Positions 42,916 to 51,810 are shown, numbered from the stretch's first letter. The stretch is 64,000 nucleotides of DNA from Mycobacterium sp. (GCF_002863225.1 NZ_PKEK01000039.1:124001-188000), one strand, 5' to 3'. Numbers and translations: made by a program. The notes: a model not told the origin generated them from the letters alone.

Positions 42916-42940
42916 ATACCCACTGGGCTGCCATCCAATC
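42916..42940 (-). promoter_or_regulatory. Candidate SigF promoter for the PIG-L/methyltransferase gene
   Basis: Minus strand GATT (42940-42937), 15-nt spacer, GGGTAT (42921-42916). One mismatch in the -35. Confidence 0.5.
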
Positions 42941-42997
42941 GCGGTACGGCGCCCGCGCAGATAGACGGAGCTGCCATACGAGAGCCGGAGCGCCCAG

Positions 42998-43786
42998 CTA
43001 ACCGGCCGAACCGGCGCCCTCCAGTGGCGGCAGATCGCCCGTGGTAGCCACGCTCTCGGCGATGTCGGCAACCTTCACGTTGAGTCGCTGCGACGCACCC
43101 CTGAGCAGTGCGAACGCCTGGTCGGCGGTGATGCGATGGCGTTCCATGAGAACGCCTTTGGCCTGACCGATGAGGTCGCGGCTGGCGATCGCGCGTTGCA
43201 ACTGGTCGGCGCGCTGGGCTTCGAGCAAAGCCAGGGCGCCGTGCGTCGCGTAGAGATCGGCGAGCCTCTTGGCGGAGTCGTCGAAAGCAACGGGTGAGCG
43301 GGCGTAGAGGCTCAACGAGCCCAGCCGGCGGTCGTCGACCCACAATGGGACGCACAACATCGAGTGAATCCCCAACTCCAGGCCTGCGGCGGCGAATTCG
43401 GGCCAGCGCTGGTCGACCGCGAGATCGTCGACGTGAATGCTCGCCTGCTTGCGGGACGCATCAATGCACGGCCCCCGTTTGGTGCGTTGCTGAAGCGCGT
43501 CCAACTGCGGAGGTGCCTTGCCGATTGTCGCCTGGGGTTCGAACCGGCCGCCCGCGTACAGATTGAGCCCGGCCTCGTCGGCGCCGTTGATGGCCGCGGT
43601 AGCCGCCGTGAGAATGGCGATCAAAGTGCCCTGGAGGTCGGCCTCTTCGACGTGCAACGCCCGGCAGAGCACGTGCAGCGCGTCGAATTCCTTGTCGCCC
43701 AGCGCTCGGAGGCCGTCGAGCTCTGAAAGCAACTCCAGATCACCGTCGACCGCCCCGGGCGCCGATTTCTCCTGCGAACGAGACAT
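42998..43786 (-). CDS. GAF-ANTAR regulator 4
   Basis: 262 aa. GAF domain about 45-190 (QQRTKRGPCIDASRKQASIH, LGIHSMLCVPLWVDDRRLGS) and ANTAR domain about 200-255 (AIASRDLIGQAKGVLMERHR, FALLRGASQRLNVKVADIA). Diverged from the other ANTAR proteins in the window. Located next to the PIG-L gene on the same strand, about 150 bases upstream of its leader frame. Confidence 0.92.
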   Translation of the reverse strand: MSRSQEKSAPGAVDGDLELLSELDGLRALGDKEFDALHVLCRALHVEEADLQGTLIAILTAATAAINGADEAGLNLYAGGRFEPQATIGKAPPQLDALQQRTKRGPCIDASRKQASIHVDDLAVDQRWPEFAAAGLELGIHSMLCVPLWVDDRRLGSLSLYARSPVAFDDSAKRLADLYATHGALALLEAQRADQLQRAIASRDLIGQAKGVLMERHRITADQAFALLRGASQRLNVKVADIAESVATTGDLPPLEGAGSAG

Positions 43787-43865
43787 GCCGCAATTGTTGC
43801 AGCCATCGGGTTTGCCCTGCCACTTTCCGCGGTCTTTCGACCCCGGGGGATGGTCGCGCGGCAGT

Positions 43866-45548
43866 TCACGGCCTGCTGAATGTCAGCATGCCCTCTTCGT
43901 GGTCCAGCGCCCTCCCGAGAACACGGAGGCCCTGATCGGGAAGCATGCCGGCGTCGCGCCAGCGGACGAGTTCATCACGCTGGGCATCGATCGCCGCCCG
44001 GCGCATCTCGAGCAGTGCCTCATCTTGGGGAAATGCCGGGATGCCGTCATTGTCCGTCACTTCGAAGGCGTCGAGTTGTTGTTGCCGGGACTTGAGCCGA
44101 GCCGAGAGCTGCGCGCGTACGGTGTCGATGGCTTGGCGCTCGACGGTGTCGTGGCTCTGCTGGCTGAGCGCGTCCATCCGTTCGATCGCGGCCCGGATCG
44201 CGGCAACCCCGGCGAGTTTACGAAGCCGCGACTCGTCGGCGGGCTTCGCGCGAATACCCAAGGCGCGGGCCAGCGGGGCGAAGGTGAGCCCTTGTCCGAC
44301 CAGCGTCACGAGGACGACGACGAACGTGCAGAACAGCAACAGATCGCGGCAGGGAAACGGTGTACCGTTCGCGGTCACCAGCGGCACCGTGAAAATCGCG
44401 GCGAGGCTCACGACGCCGCGGGTGCCGGCCCAACTCAGCACGAAAACCTCACGGCCGTTGAGCCGCTGCGAGTCGTGATCGACCGGGGCCCGGGTCGGGA
44501 CGGAATCGGTGGAGTCGTCGAGGTCCGCACCGGAGACATCGCCGAGACGGGTGTGCAGCGCACGCGGCAGCATCTGGGTGACGAGTAACCACAGCGGCCG
44601 GATCACCAGCACCACCGCGACGGTGATACTCACGGCCAACACGATCGTGGACACCGGGAAAGCATGGAGTCCGTCGAGTATGTGGGGGAGTTGCTGACCG
44701 ATGAGCAGAAAGACGAAGCCTTCGAGCAGGAAGTTGACCAATCGCCAGACGGCACGCGTCTGCAGCCGGCTCGCCCCGGATTCCGAACGGGGTAGATCGT
44801 GGCCGACGATCAGTCCGCACACCACCACGGCCAGCACGCCCGAAGCTGACACCTCTTCGGCCAACAGGTAGGCCACGAAAGGTGTGGCCAGGGACACCGC
44901 GTTGGCGGTCAGAATGTCCGAGGTCCATCGGCTGACGAGACGCCGCAGGACCGCGATTGCGACACCCACCGCGAGACCGCCGACCGCGGCCAACAGGAAT
45001 GTGCCGGCCGCTGACGGCGCGGAAAACCCACCCCCGCTGGCCGCCGCGATCGCCACGGACAAGGTGGTGAGCGCCGTCGCGTCGTTGAGCAGGCCTTCGC
45101 CCTCGATCAAGGTGATGATGTTGGCCGGTAGGCCGACCCTGCGCGCGACAGCGAGCGCGGCCACCGGGTCGGGGGGTGCCACGGCCGCACCGAGCGCCGT
45201 GCCCACCGCGAACGTCGCACCTCCAACCAGCACAGCGAACGCGATCCCGACCGAAAACGCGGTCAGCAGCACGAGGACCACGGACAGACTGATCACCGCG
45301 CGCAGGTTGCGCCGGATCTCGATGAGAGACGACTCGAGAGCCGCGTAGTAGAGCAGCGGCGGCAAGATGCAGTACAGCGCAGGCTCAGGGCGAAGAGCGA
45401 TATTCGGTCCGGGCAGAAACGCGTAGGCGATACCGCCCAGAGCCAGCAGCGCCGCGCTGGGTAACCCGGTGCGTTCCGCGATCCAGTGCACCGCCACGAT
45501 GACGGCGACGGCAACCAGCAGCAGTACCAGACCCATATGCAGACTCAC
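43866..45548 (-). CDS. CPA1-type Na+/H+ antiporter
   Basis: 560 aa. About twelve membrane helices to residue 400 with GTALGAAVAPPDPVAALAV and IEGEGLLNDATALTTL, the substrate-site segments of CPA1 exchangers, and LSWAGTRGVVSLAAIF near the end of the membrane part. A cytoplasmic, helical C-terminal region of about 130 residues follows. Probable role in cytoplasmic pH and sodium homeostasis. The GTG at 45548 starts just before the first helix; ATG 45536 is an alternative. Confidence 0.9.
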   Translation of the reverse strand: MSLHMGLVLLLVAVAVIVAVHWIAERTGLPSAALLALGGIAYAFLPGPNIALRPEPALYCILPPLLYYAALESSLIEIRRNLRAVISLSVVLVLLTAFSVGIAFAVLVGGATFAVGTALGAAVAPPDPVAALAVARRVGLPANIITLIEGEGLLNDATALTTLSVAIAAASGGGFSAPSAAGTFLLAAVGGLAVGVAIAVLRRLVSRWTSDILTANAVSLATPFVAYLLAEEVSASGVLAVVVCGLIVGHDLPRSESGASRLQTRAVWRLVNFLLEGFVFLLIGQQLPHILDGLHAFPVSTIVLAVSITVAVVLVIRPLWLLVTQMLPRALHTRLGDVSGADLDDSTDSVPTRAPVDHDSQRLNGREVFVLSWAGTRGVVSLAAIFTVPLVTANGTPFPCRDLLLFCTFVVVLVTLVGQGLTFAPLARALGIRAKPADESRLRKLAGVAAIRAAIERMDALSQQSHDTVERQAIDTVRAQLSARLKSRQQQLDAFEVTDNDGIPAFPQDEALLEMRRAAIDAQRDELVRWRDAGMLPDQGLRVLGRALDHEEGMLTFSRP

Positions 45549-45615
45549 CCCACCATCATCCCGGCATCTCGACGCAGCCGACATTCGGAGCGGCCGCCTC
45601 AGGGCCATTTCGTGG

Positions 45616-45640
45616 GTTGCCGATTTCGGCGCCTGGGTAC
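45616..45640 (+). promoter_or_regulatory. Candidate SigF promoter for the 90-aa membrane protein
   Basis: GTTG (45616-45619), 15-nt spacer, GGGTAC (45635-45640), about 55 bases before ATG 45696. Confidence 0.5.
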
Positions 45641-45695
45641 ATCCAGTCCGGGTCGCGCGCTCGCCGCCCCTGGTGACGAAGTCGGAGAGGCGGAC

Positions 45696-45968
45696 ATGGA
45701 CCGCGTGGCTAGAGTTCGGCAGGCATCGATCAAGATCGGCAGAATCCAGCGTCGCGTCTGGCTGATCCAGACGTTGTTCTGGCCCGGGGCGCTGGTCGCC
45801 GGAATCGTGGTGGTCGTGGCGGTCGGTCGGTTGGTCTGGCGTCGGCGGGCCACGGTGGTGGGATCAGAGCCCGCGACGGCGGCTGCCGCCGGCAACGGCG
45901 TCGTCGTGTCCGCAGCACCTGGCGAGTCGCGCTTGAACACCCCTTCCAGCGGGAACCATTCCGGCTAA
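45696..45968 (+). CDS. Small single-TM membrane protein, 90 aa
   Basis: Basic N-terminus (MDRVARVRQASIKIGRIQRR), one membrane helix (IQTLFWPGALVAGIVVVVAV) and a polar Ala/Ser-rich tail. The ATG has GGAGAGG in front. Preceded by a SigF-like promoter. No family recognised. Confidence 0.6.
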   Translation: MDRVARVRQASIKIGRIQRRVWLIQTLFWPGALVAGIVVVVAVGRLVWRRRATVVGSEPATAAAAGNGVVVSAAPGESRLNTPSSGNHSG

Positions 45969-46102
45969 TCGATGCGCGCGGGTGACGCCCGCACGTTAGG
46001 TTCCGTCGCAATGAAGCGAGAGGGAGCGCGCGTGGTGCATGGCAGTGACCTGGTGACGAGTCCTTGCGACACACATGTCGTCGCCGAGATCGGTTGTCGA
46101 TC

Positions 46103-46474
46103 GTGACAACTCCACCGCTGCAATTGATCGAGCGCGTCGACGGCAACGCGACGGTGCTGGCCGCGGATGGCATCGTCGACATGGCTGCCGCGCCGACGCT
46201 GACCGATCGGATTCGGGTGATTCTTCGTCGCCGACCCTCGATCCTGGTCGTCGACCTCACAGCGGTTGCTTTCCTCGCCACGGCTGGGATGAGCGTGCTG
46301 ATGGAGACCAAGCGCAAGTGCGACGAACTGTCCATCGGCTTCAGGGTGGTTGCGGTCGGACCGGTGACCGTCAAATCCATGCAGTTGCTGGGAATCGACG
46401 ATCTCCTGGATCTCTATCCGACGGTGGACACGGCGCTGGGGGCCACGCCGCCGAGTCCGACGCCCAGCGCTTAG
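46103..46474 (+). CDS. STAS-domain anti-anti-sigma factor
   Basis: 123 aa. One STAS domain: NATVLAADGIVDMAAAP, ILVVDLTAVAFLATAGMSVL and the C-terminal LLGIDDLLDLYPTVDTAL. The usual phosphorylated serine in DSSG is represented by ATAG, so the candidate acceptor is Thr, or the protein is constitutively active. Such proteins release sigma factors (SigF in mycobacteria) by binding anti-sigma kinases, which fits the promoters in this region. No anti-sigma kinase gene is adjacent. Confidence 0.88.
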   Translation: MTTPPLQLIERVDGNATVLAADGIVDMAAAPTLTDRIRVILRRRPSILVVDLTAVAFLATAGMSVLMETKRKCDELSIGFRVVAVGPVTVKSMQLLGIDDLLDLYPTVDTALGATPPSPTPSA

Positions 46475-46594
46475 GTTCGACGCCGAAACTCCCTGCCGCA
46501 CTGGGCATTTGCGGCGAGGGTTGTTGGCCGCTGTGGTGTGCGCCCACCACTCATCCGACATGTTCCAGCGGTTCTTGCTACGCCGCGATATACG

Positions 46595-46612
46595 ACTCTA
46601 AATTAATAGAGT
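46595..46612. promoter_or_regulatory. AT-rich inverted repeat upstream of the aldehyde dehydrogenase
   Basis: ACTCTA (46595-46600), AATTAA, TAGAGT (46607-46612): perfect 6-bp arms in a strikingly AT-rich patch 43 bases before the start codon. Looks like a repressor operator or overlapping promoter. Confidence 0.5.
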
Positions 46613-46654
46613 AGTTTGTTCTGCGGATAGGGCCCCGGGAAAGGATGAAGGACA

Positions 46655-48061
46655 TTGAGTAACGCCATTGCGGTCTTCAACCCGTCCAACGAGGAGCAGA
46701 TCGCGGAGGTGCCCGACTCCGACCAGGCGGCTGTCGACGCGGCGGTGGCCCGGGCTCGTGAGACCTTCGAATCGGGCGTGTGGCGCAAGGCTCCGGCCAC
46801 GCACCGGGCCAACGTCCTGTTCCGGGCCGCGCGCATCATCGAGGAACGTGCGGACGAGCTGGCCGCGCTCGAAGCTCAAGACAACGGCATGAACACCAAC
46901 GCGGCGAAGCACATCATTCCGGTCTCGGTCGACATGCTGAAGTACTACGCGGGATGGGTCGGAAAGATCCACGGCGAGTCGGCCAACCTGGTTTCCGACG
47001 GCCTGCTCGGCACCTGGGAGACCTACCACACCTTCACCCAACTCGAGCCCGTCGGCGTGGTCGGCCTGATCATTCCGTGGAACGGCCCCTTCTTCGTGGC
47101 GATGCTGAAGGTGGCGCCGGCCCTCGCGGCGGGCTGCAGCGCCGTGCTGAAGCCGGCCGAGGAGACTCCGCTGACCGCGCTGAAGCTGGAGGAGATCTTC
47201 CGCGAGGCAGGCCTGCCCGACGGCGTGCTGAATGTCATCACCGGCTACGGCGAGACCACGGGCGCGGCACTCACGGCGCACCCGGACGTCGACAAGATCT
47301 CGTTCACCGGGTCGACCGAGGTCGGCCGGTTGATCGTCAAGGCGGCCGCGGGCAACCTCAAGCGACTGACCCTCGAGCTCGGTGGGAAGTCGCCGCTGAT
47401 CATGTTCGACGATGCCAATCTGGACAAGGCGATCATGGGCGCCGGCATGGGCCTGCTGGCGGGCTCTGGACAGAACTGTTCGTGCACTTCCCGCATCTAC
47501 GTTCAGCGGGGCATCTACGACCAGGTGGTCGAGGGCCTGGCAGGCTTCGCGAAAATGCTGCCGATGGGCGGCAGCGAAGACCCCAATTCTGTTCTGGGAC
47601 CGTTGATCAGCGACAAGCAGCGCACCCGCGTCGAAGGAATCGTGAACGACGGCGTCGCCGGCGGCGCCAAGGTGATCACCGGTGGTCAGCCGATGGACCG
47701 CAAGGGTTACTTCTACGAGGCCACCATCATCACCAACACCACACCCGATATGCGGCTGATCAAGGAAGAGATCTTCGGACCCGTCGGCTGCGTCATTCCG
47801 TTCGACGACGAAGACGAGGTGCTGGCCGCGGCCAACGACACTCACTACGGGCTGGCCGGCTCCATTTGGACCGAGAACCTTTCCCGCGCCCACCGCGTCG
47901 TGAATGAGCTTCACGCGGGCCAGATTTGGGTCAATTCATCGCTGGCGGCCGACCCCTCGATGCCGATCAGCGGCCACAAGCAGTCGGGTTGGGGCGGCGA
48001 GCGCGGCCGCAAGGGAATCGAAGCGTACTTCAACACCAAAGCGGTCTACATCGGCTTGTAG
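46655..48061 (+). CDS. NAD(P)-dependent aldehyde dehydrogenase
   Basis: 468 aa ALDH superfamily enzyme oxidising aldehydes to acids. Cofactor segment IIPWNGPFFVAMLKVAPALAAG, FTGSTEVGRL, general base Glu241 in LELGGKSPLI and catalytic Cys275 in SGQNCSCTSR. The predicted start is a TTG following AAGGATGAAGGA; no in-frame ATG or GTG is close. Substrate not predictable. An operator-like inverted repeat lies upstream. Confidence 0.93.
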   Translation: MSNAIAVFNPSNEEQIAEVPDSDQAAVDAAVARARETFESGVWRKAPATHRANVLFRAARIIEERADELAALEAQDNGMNTNAAKHIIPVSVDMLKYYAGWVGKIHGESANLVSDGLLGTWETYHTFTQLEPVGVVGLIIPWNGPFFVAMLKVAPALAAGCSAVLKPAEETPLTALKLEEIFREAGLPDGVLNVITGYGETTGAALTAHPDVDKISFTGSTEVGRLIVKAAAGNLKRLTLELGGKSPLIMFDDANLDKAIMGAGMGLLAGSGQNCSCTSRIYVQRGIYDQVVEGLAGFAKMLPMGGSEDPNSVLGPLISDKQRTRVEGIVNDGVAGGAKVITGGQPMDRKGYFYEATIITNTTPDMRLIKEEIFGPVGCVIPFDDEDEVLAAANDTHYGLAGSIWTENLSRAHRVVNELHAGQIWVNSSLAADPSMPISGHKQSGWGGERGRKGIEAYFNTKAVYIGL

Positions 48062-48075
48062 CCGAGGCGGCCCGG

Positions 48076-48546
48076 CTACCGGGCGTATCGGTCGTGCAGT
48101 TTGGTCAGGGTGGACTCGATGCCGGTCACGTTGAACCTGGTGGCGCCGATCAGGTGGTAATAGCCGATCGCGTTTTTGATCGGGCCGGCGTCATGAAAGT
48201 CGAACGTCTCGGTGACCTTGGTCGTCGTCGGTGACAGCGCTTCGAATTCCCAGCGCCAGTGGTGGCCCACGGGGTGACGCCACTCGACGAGTTCCTCCGG
48301 CTTGACGGCGGTCACCCTGCTGGTGATGCGGTACGGGATGCCCAGGACTTTCATGTGGGTCGAAAACTTCGATCCCACAGTCAGTGTCGACGGCGCTTTG
48401 ATGTTGTCACCGACAGTGCCCGAGCCGTCGAGTTCGTGGTGGCGGCGTGGATCGACCGCCATGGCGTACAGCTCTGCCGCCGGAGCGGCGACCTCCACCG
48501 AGCGACTGATCCGGCGCGGCCCGGCGTCGACGACAGCGACGCTCAC
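48076..48546 (-). CDS. SRPBCC-family protein
   Basis: 156 aa polyketide-cyclase/START-like domain: [38 protein letters not shown] and [16 protein letters not shown]. The GTG start overlaps the stop of the upstream quinone oxidoreductase gene (GTGA), so both are coupled. Ligand unknown. Confidence 0.85.
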   Translation of the reverse strand: MSVAVVDAGPRRISRSVEVAAPAAELYAMAVDPRRHHELDGSGTVGDNIKAPSTLTVGSKFSTHMKVLGIPYRITSRVTAVKPEELVEWRHPVGHHWRWEFEALSPTTTKVTETFDFHDAGPIKNAIGYYHLIGATRFNVTGIESTLTKLHDRYAR

Positions 48547-49469
48547 GACGCTCCGCTGACCTCGATGACGACTTTGCCCCGGGCATGGCCGACTTCGACA
48601 CCTGCCAGTGCGTCGGCAGCCTCATCGAGCGGTCGGACGTCTTCGACGTGGGGGTCCAATTTGCCGTCCGCGACCAGGGATCCGACGATCTCGAGCACGC
48701 GCGAGGTCCGGTCGCGTTCGATGAAGTGACCGCCGAGCTCGCCGACTCCTGGGTCTCCTGCGCTGATCAGCTTGCCGCGGTCGGTGAGCAAACCCGCCAC
48801 TGCGCGGAGACCGTCGCCGCCGGCCAGGTCGAGGATTCCGTCGACACCGTCGGGCAGGATTTGTCGGATGCGCTCCTCCACACCATCGCCATAGGGCACC
48901 AGGGTGGCGCCCAGCGACTCGACCAGTGCGCGCTTGTCCTCGCTCGCGGTGCCGATGACGTTGATGCCGAAGTCGCGGGCAATCTGCGCCGCGGCGACAC
49001 CGACACCACCGCCGACTCCGTTGACGAGGAGCGTCTGGCCTTCCTTCAGACCGAGTTGCGTCACACCGTCGTAAGCGGTGGCGGCTGCCACGGGCAACGT
49101 GGCGGCGTCGTTGAAGGAGACGTGAGTTGGCTTGTGGGCGGCGGCGTTTGCCGTGACGAGCGTGAACTCGGTATAGCCACCCGAGCCTGGTGCGACCGAG
49201 CCGAACACCTCGTCGTTCTCAGCGAAACCTTCGACGTCCTTGCCGACTTCCCGGACCACGCCCGAGACCTCCGAGCCGAGCACGGCGGGCAGATCTGAGG
49301 CGCTCGCTTCGCCCATCATCCCGGACCGGATCTTCCAGTCGACAGGGTTGACACCCGCACTGCGCACTTCGACGAGCAGTTCGCCGGGCAGCGGGGAGGG
49401 CATCTCCAGCTCGAGGAACTCTTGGACGTCAGGTCCGCCGTTGCTGCGGTAACCGAATGCTTTGACCAT
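48543..49469 (-). CDS. NADP-dependent quinone oxidoreductase (MDR family, zinc-independent)
   Basis: 308 aa medium-chain reductase: [32 protein letters not shown], and the NADPH site [18 protein letters not shown]. Lacks the cysteine cluster of zinc alcohol dehydrogenases. Likely reduces quinones or reactive carbonyls. Translationally coupled with the downstream SRPBCC gene. Confidence 0.9.
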   Translation of the reverse strand: MVKAFGYRSNGGPDVQEFLELEMPSPLPGELLVEVRSAGVNPVDWKIRSGMMGEASASDLPAVLGSEVSGVVREVGKDVEGFAENDEVFGSVAPGSGGYTEFTLVTANAAAHKPTHVSFNDAATLPVAAATAYDGVTQLGLKEGQTLLVNGVGGGVGVAAAQIARDFGINVIGTASEDKRALVESLGATLVPYGDGVEERIRQILPDGVDGILDLAGGDGLRAVAGLLTDRGKLISAGDPGVGELGGHFIERDRTSRVLEIVGSLVADGKLDPHVEDVRPLDEAADALAGVEVGHARGKVVIEVSGAS

Positions 49470-49510
49470 GCGCGACGCTTACCCGGTCAAGGCAGGGGTA
49501 AACCGGGCGC

Positions 49511-50026
49511 CTAGCCCGGGGCGCCCTCGGCCGCGGCTTTCAGGGCGTCCAGCGTCCGACGGATGTTGACTCGCTGGAACTCTGGGAACGTCTTGCCCGA
49601 GGTGACCACCCGGTCGAAGACCGCGACCAGCGGATCGGGCCACGACGTCCGGTCGTCGTTCCAGATCTCGGTGACCCGGGTTTGGCCCGAGGCGGTCGGC
49701 TCGAACCGGTACTCCCAGGACGCGTTCGCGCTGCGAAGGCGCGGTTTCTTGATCCCGATCGTGTGAACGGTGAAGGCGAAGCGTCGCCCGGGATCGGCGG
49801 CGGTGACCGTGCAGCGGGTGATCCACGCGGCCCGACCCCGCTTGTTGCGCCCTTCGAACGTCATGCCGACAAACGCTGCGCCGTCCTCCGCCGGGTTCAA
49901 GACCGTTGCTCCCCGGTTCTCCGGGCTCCACGTCGGCATCCGGGTTGGATCGCTGATGAGTGCATAGAGCTTGTCTGCGTCCGTGTCGATGTCGACGGTG
50001 TCCGACACCGTCAGGATTCGTGCCAT
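49511..50026 (-). CDS. SRPBCC-family protein
   Basis: 171 aa: VSDTVDIDTDADKLYALISD, PTWSPENRGATVLNP, RVTEIWNDDRTSWPDP. The conserved MPTWSPEN segment is common in mycobacterial START-like proteins. It lies 41 bases upstream of the quinone oxidoreductase gene on the same strand and may belong to the same operon. Confidence 0.85.
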   Translation of the reverse strand: MARILTVSDTVDIDTDADKLYALISDPTRMPTWSPENRGATVLNPAEDGAAFVGMTFEGRNKRGRAAWITRCTVTAADPGRRFAFTVHTIGIKKPRLRSANASWEYRFEPTASGQTRVTEIWNDDRTSWPDPLVAVFDRVVTSGKTFPEFQRVNIRRTLDALKAAAEGAPG

Positions 50027-50111
50027 GTCGACGGCCTCCTCAGGTGATGTCGGGGCAGGGTACCCAAACAGACACGGGAGTCGCTGCGCGGCGCGAAACG
50101 GTGTGCGGCCC

Positions 50112-50675
50112 TCAGATTGATTCCGGTGGATACATCCACATCAGTTCAGTGAGGTCGATGACGCCGAACAACAGAATTTCGTCGTTGGCGCGCAGGAAAA
50201 GCGATTCGGAGATGACGCTTCGGACCGGAAAACCTTCCGCGTGATGCCAGTCGACGATGACGTTGTTGGCGTTGCGCAACGTGTTGACGCTGTCCAACGG
50301 TGTCATGTCGGAACACCCGTCGAGTAGTGCGGGAAGGCCATAGCCGGTCAGCGTGACGTCGGGACCATGTCCGAGCATCGTGGCGAACGCGGGGTTGTGA
50401 TAGACGACCTCACCGTCGAGTCCGATCGCGAGCATGGGCACCGGTAGTCGACTCAGAAGTACCGCCGCGGGGAGCGCGTGCAGGTATTGGTCAGGAGTAC
50501 CTGGCGGGGGTCTGCGGCGACGTTCGGTGCCGCGCTCCTCTGCGCGCGAAGCAGCCTGAAATGTCGAATGTGCAGGAAATTCCGGTGAAGTACTCCACGA
50601 TGGCCCCGGCGTCAGACGAGCACCATAAGCGTCGAGTTTCGGCGCGGTGCGCCTTGAGTTCTGCGGCTGTGCCAC
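50112..50675 (-). CDS. PAS-domain protein
   Basis: Up to 187 aa. One PAS domain at about residues 70-180 (LSRLPVPMLAIGLDGEVVYH, NPAFATMLGHGPDV, LFGVIDLTELMWMYP) with no output domain. The N-terminal 60 residues are basic and low in complexity; the true start may be internal, but no well-placed ATG or GTG exists. Possibly a ligand or redox sensor working with another protein such as the neighbouring GAF-ANTAR regulator. Confidence 0.72.
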   Translation of the reverse strand: MAQPQNSRRTAPKLDAYGARLTPGPSWSTSPEFPAHSTFQAASRAEERGTERRRRPPPGTPDQYLHALPAAVLLSRLPVPMLAIGLDGEVVYHNPAFATMLGHGPDVTLTGYGLPALLDGCSDMTPLDSVNTLRNANNVIVDWHHAEGFPVRSVISESLFLRANDEILLFGVIDLTELMWMYPPESI

Positions 50676-50881
50676 GGCGGCGGAACCCGTACTCGACCCA
50701 GCTTGATTTGCCAGCCGCTTTCAAGGTACTAGATCGGCTCCCGGTACGGGGACTGGAAGGTTATCCGTACACAGCTTGATCAAAGAGGTTGAGCCCGCTA
50801 CGAGCAGATGGTTTGCTTCACACCAACTCCGAACGGTGCGTATACCTGCGAGAAGACCCGTAGTTCGAGGGGAGCTCGGCG

Positions 50882-51715
50882 ATGGCCGAATTCGACGCTC
50901 AGGCGCAGCGTGCGGTGCCTGGGGACGGCGATGTGGATCCCGAGCAGGCTGCCGCCGACAACGTCGACCTGACGTCCAGTTTGCGCGGGTTGGCTGCCAT
51001 GGTCTCCGCCGGACGCGACATCGAGGCCGTGCTGCGGGAGGTGGCGGAGTTCGCCGGGGAGGCGATTCCCGGTGTGGATGGAACCGGCGTCGGAGTGACT
51101 TTGATCAAGGCGGTCGGGGCCGCGCTGGGGGTTCAGGCCTGGGCGGCGACCACGACGCTGGTGCATGAGATAGACGTCATGCAGTACGAAGTGCTCGACG
51201 AAGGGCCGTGTATCACCTGTATGCAGATCCGCCGCGCGGTGGTCAGCGGATCGTTGGGCAGCGACGAGCGGTGGCGGCGGTTCGGCGCCCGGGTGGCTCG
51301 GCTGGGGGTGGCGTCCGCGCTGGCGCTGCCGTTGCTGATCGACGAACAGGTGGTCGGTTCCATCAACGTCTACGCCCGCGACAAGGACGTCTTCGGTGAG
51401 CACGCCGTGCGGCTGGGTTCGGCGTTCGCGCAGGCGGCGGCGGTCTCGGTGTACAACACCCAGTTGCTGGTGGCCACCCAACAGCGAGCCGAGAATTTGG
51501 AACGCGCACTGATCACCCGGCAGGTGATCGATCAGGCGATCGGCATCCTGCGGAGCCGGACCGGGGGAAGCGCGGAGGACGCGTTCGACCGGATGAAGCG
51601 GATAAGCCAATCGGAGAACACCAAGCTGGCCGTGGTTGCCGAGAGGATCGTCGAGGAGTCGGTCCGCCGGGCTCGAAGCCGTCACCGCGGCCCGGGAGCC
51701 GACCCGGAGAACTGA
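50882..51715 (+). CDS. GAF-ANTAR regulator 5
   Basis: 277 aa, same length and architecture as the protein at 32432-33265. Shared blocks include MQYE, EGPCI, RRAVVSGSLG, FGARVARLGVASALALPLLI, EQVVGSINVYAR and NTKLA. GAF about 45-190, ANTAR about 205-265 (ITRQVIDQAIGILRSRTGGS). ATG after GGGGAGCTCGGCG. The upstream region lacks a clear SigF site. Confidence 0.92.
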   Translation: MAEFDAQAQRAVPGDGDVDPEQAAADNVDLTSSLRGLAAMVSAGRDIEAVLREVAEFAGEAIPGVDGTGVGVTLIKAVGAALGVQAWAATTTLVHEIDVMQYEVLDEGPCITCMQIRRAVVSGSLGSDERWRRFGARVARLGVASALALPLLIDEQVVGSINVYARDKDVFGEHAVRLGSAFAQAAAVSVYNTQLLVATQQRAENLERALITRQVIDQAIGILRSRTGGSAEDAFDRMKRISQSENTKLAVVAERIVEESVRRARSRHRGPGADPEN

Positions 51716-51810
51716 CGTTCCGCGTGCCGCCAGAGTGTGTGTCTTGGCGGTGAGCTAAGTCATGCCCAATCCAATGACACGTCACCGGGCCGATTCCTAC
51801 GGTTCAGGGT

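Noticed and set aside
50780..50880. SigF-like promoter (GTTT ... GCGTAT) before the GAF-ANTAR gene at 50882
   Set aside because: Spacing is about 21 bases and the -10 lacks GGGTA.
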